Source: Escallonia rubra (taxonomy: Eukaryota; Streptophyta; Magnoliopsida; Escalloniales; Escalloniaceae). From it: a DNA stretch of 64,000 nucleotides. Numbering within the stretch: the first letter of the stretch is position 1; each line of letters opens with the position of its first letter. This document shows positions 56,507-64,000 of the stretch, piece after piece. The translations under genes were made by a program, and so were the position numbers. The notes beneath the pieces are model-generated. The model did not search any database. It had not been told where the DNA came from and was given only the letters and a program-made list of their open reading frames with translations. The stretch is taken from contig JAVXUO010000990.1 in NCBI GenBank assembly GCA_033065855.1, forward strand, positions 372,001 to 436,000, written 5' to 3'.

Positions 56507-59417
56507 TGATGCCAATGAAAGTGAGTTCGTACTTACGTGGAGGTGCCACAAAGGATGCAATTCGAGTCAGCTTCCAGATGTACAAAGTGAGAGACAGTGA
56601 GGGTGGAGTAAGGGCAGAGAACAAGGTTTCCTAGACAGGCTGTGAGGGATGACAGTACTGTGGAGACAAGGCTGAGACGAACAGGGCCGGTAGTCAACAA
56701 TCCAAGTCAAGGTCCAAGTCAGGGTCCAATGCTATGGTCCGATGTTATGTCCAAGAATATGTCCAATTGCGTTTCTCTATCTAGAATCCAAGAGCTCTTA
56801 AGTTCTAGAGTGAGAAAGTGATTTTGTGAAAATGAGCAAAAGTCCTTGAATAAATCACAAAGTTCACTATTTACAGGCAAAGGTTTTTTTGTGTCATCAA
56901 ATGCCACATGTCATCCCCTGGGTGTGACACGTCACCAGGGGGTCCAAAAATGCCGGTTCTCTGTTGAACTTCCAGTTCCTGAATTCGCACTACCTGCCCC
57001 ACACTGCGTCGCTCTACCTGTTTGAGAAGACTGACCACAGCCACCAGTCCAAGCCTTTACTAAATACCACAAAGGTGCGTCCAGAGACGCGGAGAGAACC
57101 TGACAGTGGCGAGGAGAGGCCCCTATGAACAACTACGAGGCAGACTAGGCACGATGCCCTCCAAAGACCTGCTCCTGTCTCGGAGTGACTCGGGGGTCAT
57201 CATCTTGGGGGCGCCGATGATCACCGGTAACGTGAGTGGACGTGGTCGCAGCTTAGACGTGCCTATTGTCATGTAGGTCACCCCATATGGCGATATCTTC
57301 TGTTGTAGCGACCTTATCCCACTACGAAAGGTCCTCGTACCGGAGCACTACGAGCGGAACCCCTCGAAATGCTGCACACTCCAGAGAGTGGGTCGGAGCA
57401 TGTTCCACGTCCATCACGGGGGTGCATAGTATGGTGAATGAGTGTGGTTCCCAGAGGCATGTAACATGATTGTGGCGCATGGGCGCGGTGCCTACAGCAC
57501 GAGACATGATTGTGGCGCATGGGCGCGATGCCAACGACATGAGACATTGATTGTGGCGCATGGGCGCAATGCCTACAGCATGAGACATGATTGTGGTGCA
57601 TGGGCACGATAATAACGGCATGAGACATTGATTGTGGCACATGGGCGCGATGCCAATGACATGAGATATTGATTGTGGCGCATGGGTGCGGTGCCTACAG
57701 CACTAGACATGATTGTGGCACATGGGCGCGATGCCAATGACATGAGATATTGATTGTGGCGCATGGGTGCGGTGCCTACAGCACTAGACATGATTGTGGC
57801 ACATGGGCGTGATGCCAACGGCATGAGACATTGATTGTGGCGCATGGGTGCGGTGCCTACAGCACGAGACATGATTGTGGCACATGGGTGTAGTGCCTAC
57901 AGCACGAGACATGATTGTGGCACATGGGCGCGATGCCAACGGCATGAGACATTGATTATGGCGCATGGGCGCGATGCCAACGACATGAGATATTGATTGT
58001 GGCGCATGGGCGTGGTGCCTACAGCATGATACATGATTGTGGTGCATGGGCACAGCGACGACTGTCGTGAGACAATACCTGGTGTCGGGGGCACATGTCA
58101 TGGAAATGGCGCATGGGCATTGCGACAACCGTTGCGAGGCAAAACCTGGTGCCGGGGGCACATGTCATGGAAATGGCGCATGGGAGCGGTGATGACCGTC
58201 ACAGACACGGCGCACGGGCACGAGTGGAGTGTCCCGGAGGTGGGTCGTAAGCCGAGTGTGCATGTTGTACAATAATGACGAAGGCGATCTTCGGTAATGA
58301 TGAAGTTGGGAGTGAGGGTATGCGGCCACCGACAAAGTGTCCCTCGGGGGGTAGTGCGGGACTTTGGGAGATGGGCATCGCGGAGGCAGAGCGCGGCCGT
58401 GGGTGATGGACGTCGTGGGGTCGGCGCACGAGAGATGGTGGGCATCCCGGATACGCAAGACACCATGAAGAAAAGTGCAAGTGGAAGGGGAGGTCGAAGG
58501 CCAAACCTTGGGGGAAGGCCAAGGCCAACCCCCTTGGGGAAGGCCAAGGCCAACCCCCTTGGGGAGGCCGAGGCTGACCCCCTTGGGGGGCCGAGGCTGA
58601 CCCTTAGGGGAGGCCAAGGCCAACCCCATTAACGGGAGGCTAAGGCCACTCCCCTAGGGTAGGCACTAAGGCAAGCCGACAGTTGATGTTTTGGTGGACA
58701 ACGAGGACTTGGGCAGACGACGTGCGACGAGCACATTACCATGAGTTGCGCCAATGTAAGAAACAAGGCATCAAAGTCACGTACGAAGCGTACATAGCAA
58801 AAAATGTGCGAAAATACGCATCGCGAGGAAAGTGGGCAACTTGGGGAAGGCTTAAGGCCAACTCCTAGGGGGGAGGCTGAGGGCGACCCCATAGGGGGAG
58901 GTTGAGGCCAAATCCCTTGTCCCCGAGTGCACCGTCGGCTGATGTTTTTAGGTAAAAATGGGGTTGGGTAGTCGGGGTGCGACGAGCGTGTTACCGTGAG
59001 TTGCGCCAACATAATAAACAAGGCACTAAAGTCACATACGAAGCGCACAAGAAAGAGTAAAGACAAATTGGAGAAGGTCCAAGACCCTTGGGGGTGTCCA
59101 AGGCCAACCCTTGGGAGGAAGGCCGAGGCCAAACTCCCCCCAAAGTTCGTTCGCGGTTGATTTTTTTAGGTAGAAATGACTTGGGTGGTCATGGCATGAC
59201 GAGCGTGCTTCCGTGAGTCACATTGACGTAAAAGAATTGGCGCCAAAGTCGCGTACAAGGCGTACCCTCGTACGGAGGGAAGAACGCGCATGACTTGGAT
59301 GTGCGCATTTTGACCGGTTCAATGCGATAAAAAATTGACCGTTGACCTTGTCGACATGTCGCGCAAAATGGGACCCCTAGTGGATCCTTGGGTGCAACCA
59401 GAATGAGTTGGGAACAA
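56507..59417 (-). mobile_element. Solo LTR of the giant gypsy family (2911 bp)
   Basis: On the minus strand it starts TGTTCCCAACTCATTCTGG and ends TTGGCATCA. No internal region adjoins it. The flanking bases are GTATT and ACATT, which differ by two transitions, so the target duplication is only weakly supported. The R region has decayed: its TATA box is lost, and the palindrome seen in other copies is disrupted. It carries its own 40-bp tandem array and a long GGCCAAGGCCAACCCC array (58480-58640). Confidence 0.8.
57467..58075. repeat. About 15 copies of a 40/41-bp tandem unit
   Basis: The unit is close to CATGATTGTGGCGCATGGGC followed by GCGATGCCAACGACATGAGA. Variant spellings (GCGGTGCCTACAGCACGAGA versus GCGATGCCAACGACATGAGA, and CATGATT versus CATTGATT) alternate along part of the array, suggesting a higher-order two-unit repeat. 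Confidence 0.92.
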
Positions 59418-60526
59418 CATTGTATACAACTTTAGTATATAACTTAGAAGGTGCATCAAAGAAGTGAAAAGAGTAAGACTGTGAAAAGGATGGCCCACGT
59501 GACCACATGAATAGACTTTATCATGTTTTTTCATAATTATGGTCTTACCCCTCTCACTTTTTTAACAGTATCCGTGGTTTATTAGCCAATGTACTGATTT
59601 GGTACGTTTTTTAAAAATTAGGTGCTTCTTTGACGATGCACCTTCAAAGTTGGGCACTAAAGAGCGGTATATAATGTAAAGTTGAGAGTACAGTTTTGAA
59701 ATTTATCTTAAAAAGAAAGGTGTGCATATAAATAACTTGGCCTAGAAGGTACCATGTATTTCTCTTTCCTTGGAGGCGGCATTGGAGCACGCTTTGTTCG
59801 CCTTGACTCAACAGAGGAAGAGGAAAAGATAGGTTTGATGAAAATTCTCTTTGCAGCCATCAGAACAAAGGCAAGTTCACCAAATATAGAGCTTTGCGTT
59901 TGGCCCCATCTGCATGATTGGACTAATACAATAGAATCTCTGGGAGATGAGCATTTTGTAGTAGCTACAATAATATGTTTTGCACTATAGGCTGCTAGTC
60001 TCCCCAAAAAAATGTACGCTCCTTTTCTCAATTACACCTGCGCGATTTGTTGTTTACGCTCCACAACGTTGATAAAAGATGTAAAATGTGTCGCTAGAAT
60101 TTATCATTAGCGACCAAACTTGGAGTATTATTCGGTTACATGTCGACGGCATATATCAATAGTCAAAAGTAATTTTCTTCCATATCAAAGTGACCCATTT
60201 ATTTTATGGACAATTTTTTGCTGTTACTAGCTACAATCTTTCGTGTCGCAACAATTAATGGTCGATAAATATAGGTAGTGACATTTTTGTTAATATTTTT
60301 AGCAAAAAATATTAACAGTACATTTTTAACATCATTAAATAAAATTTGCTAAGAATATTTAACGACTATTAATTATTCATATATGAGAAGTTGTGTAGTT
60401 ATCTTTCTGCAACCCACGCAGCGGCCAAAATCTTTCCTTATTTATAGGAAATAATGCTTTTCTTATTTATAGGCAATCCATTTGGCTTTAATTCCCACAA
60501 TATCTCACTCTTCGTCTTTTTCTTCT
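59418..60526. other. Intergenic, nothing firmly recognised
   Basis: AT-rich spacer. Overlapping short frames on both strands at 59708-60031 match nothing I recognise. Confidence 0.4.

Positions 60527-60590
<64 letters not shown>
60527..60590. repeat. Compound (TA)n(TG)n microsatellite
   Basis: An alternating AT run passes directly into a long GT run, about 200 bp upstream of the glutathione transferase start codon. Confidence 0.95.
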
Positions 60591-60592
<2 letters not shown>

Positions 60593-60687
60593 GCAAATTC
60601 CAAATTGAGTTACATTAACTCCATAACCAACCGATCAATCGTGCATTTACTTGTAACGACCAGTAGCTGGAGTGAGCACAAACCCAC

Positions 60688-60695
60688 TATATAAG
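60688..60695 (+). promoter_or_regulatory. TATA box of the GST gene
   Basis: TATATAAG, 97 bp upstream of the start codon, leaving room for a 5' UTR of about 65 bp. Confidence 0.65.
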
Positions 60696-60791
60696 ACGAA
60701 GGCCACAATCCATGTACCCTTACCCCAAAACCTTTCTCTCAGAGGAAGAAGAGAAACAGAAGAAAAGAGGTTGAAGAAGCAACACAAAACA

Positions 60792-63728
60792 ATGGTGGTT
60801 AAGGTGTACGGCCCAGTTTATGCGTGCCCCAAGCGCGTGATCGTATGTCTCATCGAGAAGGAGGTAGAATTCGAGACCGTTGAGGTGGACATCATCAAAG
60901 GAGAGCACAAACATCCTGAATTCCTCAAGTTACAGGTACCCTTAATCATAGGTTATCGTATCTTGGCTTTAATTTCTAGATTTAGAAGGTTTGTATAGGT
61001 GATAATCTTTGTGGGTTGATCTTTACTGCTGCTAGTTTTCTTGTTTTTGGCTTTCTGATTCAGCCATTTGGGGAACTTCCTGTGATTCAAGATGGGGATT
61101 ATACTTTGTATGGTAAGAGGCTCCAGTTCTTGGCAGTTACTTTTGTTTCTACTTATCCCCTGTTTATGTCGTATAGCTTAACCTGAAAATTAAAATCCTC
61201 TCTTTCTTTTGTGTTCGCAAAAATAAAATCTAGCAACCCCAAAGATCGGTAGGTTTGCTCCCTTCTTTGACTTCTTGGATTCAAACCTTAGGGTCAGCAA
61301 GCAGGAAAAATAAGCACTCCTGCTGATGCACCAGTCAATGTGGGCAGCGCGCTCTTAATATCACTCGTGAAAATGACTTAATATAGGTTGAAATAAAGCT
61401 GTTCTGAAAATACACCTTATCGTCCAATTAAAATAAAATAACATAAATCTAGCACCCTATATATCAAAAATCAAAGGCCTTTAACACTATACTATATATT
61501 ACCTTAGTTTCGTTATAATCTGTACTTTTATAAGTTTAAATGTTAAACGTAATGACTGAATCTTTGGCAAAAGGCTTATTTGGCAGGGACCATGAGCCTC
61601 CTAATTTAAATTACCCTTTACATAGTTTTGCCACAATCATTGTGACAATTTATTTCCTTTATAGTAACAAAAAGCAGTTATGACTCAAGTTGTCCCAATT
61701 TATTTCTTGTGCAATGACATTACTTTTGATTTCCTCCCTAAATAGAGGATTAAATATCTTTCCCGTAGAATCATCCCTTCTATATGGAAAGCCAAACAAT
61801 CTGGAAATATCTCCTAATCACATTCTCTATGAAATCTGAATAAGCACAAAAAATTAAGAATCAACAAATAGTTTTCAAGGCTGGTCCTAACAATGGCTAC
61901 ACGCCTACACAATACGTTTAGGAGTAAATTACGAAAACAAATATATATAGAAAACGATGAATCTGTGACCAGTCCAAACAATAAAACAAAAGAATCATTG
62001 GCATGTAACGACAGACTTTGACGTGGTACACCTGGAAATGATAAAAACTGCTCTCAAAACAAGATAATTTAAAGTGTAGGCGAGTGCTACTTTGCCCCTT
62101 ACAAATCCAAGTTCGATAACTTACTTTCATGAAGGCCATACAATAGTTCCTAACGAGTATAGTTATGGTAAATTTAGGATTTCTAGGTGTAATTTACCCC
62201 ATATGTAATCAATGTGAAACTTTATCAAGAGCATTTTAAGGCCACCTACTAACTATGTTTATTACACTCCGCTCCCTGTGATTTGTATGTGTTACAAACC
62301 ACCCACTTCCATTAGGAAAACATTAAAAAAAGATAGGGCACCGTGTATTTCATATGAAAGGCCAATACCCAGCCACCGCCTTGTCGGTTGTGGTGATTCA
62401 ACTCCCCACCCCCACCAACCCACCTTTCTCTCTCTCTCTCTCCCCATCATTGTCGCCAAAGTATCCATGCCCAGCCCACCACCACTACATCTATCCACCA
62501 CGAACCACCGTTGGGTCAAGTCGCCACCACACCATTGATCCCTCACCGATCACTAATGCATCTATCCACTAAGCACCATTGTTGGGTCAAGCTGCCACCA
62601 CACCACCAATCCACCACCCACCGAAGATCTACCCAGATCCGAATCCAAGATGACCGGTTTTCTCTCTCCATCAAGCACCAACATAGGGCCAAGCTGACGT
62701 AGGTACCACTGTCTCATTGCCGCCACCGCCATCGTTGACCAAGATTACTCCGCCGACGGAAACCCCACCAACAGCGACCACACTTGCCCATTTGGATCAA
62801 GTGTAAAGGCGATGAACCAGACAGATCTTGCCCGTGGTGAATTGCGTAAATTTAATTTTTTATGAGGATTATTATCGTTCTTTCATGAATTTTGTTAACT
62901 CTGTCAATTGAAAAAGAAAAGAAGTATGGTTCAGTGTGATAAAAATAGTTAGTAGGAGCTGAGTGTAGTTATTGTAAACCAACAGCGTTCTAGGTGTTAT
63001 TTGCCCTTATATACGAAGATCAAGAGATCGATTTTATATTTTGTGGATTCCCTTCCTATGTGAATGCTTTGAGGCTACACGCTAGGCTTTAACAGGGTAT
63101 CAAAGTTGGGTTATGTCCCTGCCCCATGGCTTTTGGGTTCTACCTCAATATAATCCACTTACTCGCATCGGGGTTTGGAATCATATGATATTCCAGTACG
63201 TAGTGAGTTTGAGACATGAAAGAGAACCCAAACTATGTTTGACAGAGTTGGCTTTGCTTTTATGCCTTCACAGAATCCAGGGCCATCATCAGGTACTATG
63301 CAGAGAAGTACAAGTCCCAAGGAACTGAATTACTTGGAAGCACAATGGAGGAAAAGGGCCTTGTGGAGCAATGGCTAGAGGTTGAAGCACACAACTTCCA
63401 CCCACCACTTTATGAACTTGTCATTCAAATTGTGTTCAGCTCCAAAATGGGTTTTCCTTTAGATCCGAAGGTGGTTCAAGCTAGTGAAGAAAAACTTGGG
63501 AAGGTGCTGGACATTTACGAGGAGAGGCTTTCGAAGAGCAAGTACCTGGCTGGTGATTTCTTTAGCCTTGCAGATTTGAGCCACCTTCCATTTGCTCAGT
63601 ACTTGGTGGAAGGTTACCCTTTGGGTAAGTTGGGGAAGGAGTATATGATAAGGGACAGGAAACATGTGAGTGCTTGGTGGGATGATATTAGCAGCAGGCC
63701 ATCTTGGAAGAAGGTCTTGCAGCTCTAG
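60792..63728 (+). CDS. Phi-class glutathione S-transferase, 3 exons
   Basis: A cytosolic enzyme family that joins glutathione to electrophiles or binds flavonoids. Exons are 60792-60935, 61064-61112 and 63274-63728, giving 215 aa, the usual phi length and intron pattern. The thioredoxin-like N-terminal half starts MVVKVYGPVYACPKRVIVCL. Glutathione-site residues E65-S66 lie in ESRAIIRYYAEKY. The C-terminal helical domain carries KSKYLAGDFFSLADLSHLPF and ends SAWWDDISSRPSWKKVLQL. The sequence is closest in style to GSTF9/GSTF10 proteins, which have serine in the ASPKR motif. Here position 12 is cysteine (ACPKR), as in the flavonoid-binding phi GSTs such as TT19 and AN9. Intron 2 (2.16 kb) contains a small transposon-like insert. 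A TATA box is at 60688. Confidence 0.95.
62243..62957. mobile_element. Small DNA-transposon-like insert in GST intron 2
   Basis: The left end CACCTACTAACTATGTTTAT and the right end, on the other strand, CTCCTACTAACTATTTTTAT are inverted repeats extending about 25 bp. The interior includes a CCACC-rich tract with no coding content. No target duplication was settled. Confidence 0.45.
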
Positions 63729-64000
63729 ATTGTTGCAAGTTTTCATCTAAAAGAAGCAAGAATGCTTCCTTGGAATAATGTGCTAAAATGTTCTATGAAT
63801 CCTTAAGTTTATGTACTTGAAGTTTGTTCTCTCTTTTCATTTTGCTCTTCCTTTTCCTTTTTTTTTTTTTTTTTTTTTTTTTTGGTAGAAAAAATGACAA
63901 GAGTTCGTCAAACAAGCAAAAAGTGAGACTTTAATTTATGTGAAAGTCGGCAAGAACAATGTTTTTGTAGTTGCATTTTTTTAAAGTGACGAATCCATTT
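63729..64000 (+). other. GST 3' flank
   Basis: It includes the presumed GST 3' UTR and a long T run (about 63859-63882). No further gene starts before the window end. Confidence 0.5.

Noticed and set aside
57467-58161. Regular direct repeats resembling a CRISPR array, with open frames on the minus strand
   Set aside because: Units are head-to-tail with no unique spacers, inside an LTR in a plant genome. The frames only translate the 40-bp repeat.
59708-60031. Overlapping frames on both strands near 59.8 kb
   Set aside because: No start context, domain or splice evidence that favours either strand.

Overview
This window is plant nuclear DNA. It has four spliced or intact protein-coding loci separated by long, AT-rich, transposon-filled spacers. 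Introns with canonical GT/AG borders, a phi-class glutathione transferase, a GT31 (DUF604) glycosyltransferase and Ty1/copia, Ty3/gypsy, TRIM, MULE, Harbinger and hAT-like elements all point to a flowering plant with a repeat-rich genome. I cannot name the species. No tRNA, rRNA or CRISPR-like locus was seen.

Genes, left to right. (1) 1079-12832 (+) is a 16-exon gene for condensin I subunit CAP-D2, about 1379 aa, with an E2F-type site just upstream. Its introns hold a tiny LTR element (TRIM/SMART type), a dead LINE and a DNA element inside that LINE. (2) 14108-14692 (-) is an intronless, unrecognised multi-pass membrane protein. (3) 21388-24537 (-) is a three-exon DUF604/GT31 glycosyltransferase, 484 aa. 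(4) 60792-63728 (+) is a three-exon phi-class glutathione S-transferase, 215 aa, with cysteine where the catalytic serine is expected. These four genes have unrelated housekeeping or metabolic roles and do not form a pathway.

Mobile DNA makes up most of 28.9-59.4 kb. At 28913-35354 a short hAT-like DNA element has been hit three times: by a MULE with a perfect 9-bp target duplication that carries a piece of an ATL RING-H2 gene, by a Harbinger-type element with a small MYB/SANT ORF, and by a solo gypsy LTR. At 36955-56231 there is a three-level nest. A copia element is interrupted by a gypsy-type element (37749-52238) that has gag but no recognisable pol, and that element is itself interrupted by a second copia element (42945-47980). 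Target-site duplications are perfect for both copia elements and 4 of 5 for the gypsy one. A further gypsy LTR of the same family lies at 56507-59417, and a fragment lies at 25761-26125.

The gypsy LTR family is the most unusual sequence here. Its LTRs are 2-3 kb, GC-rich, and filled with several kinds of short tandem repeat whose copy number differs from copy to copy. One repeat class alternates two potential hairpins whose stems differ by a compensating base pair.
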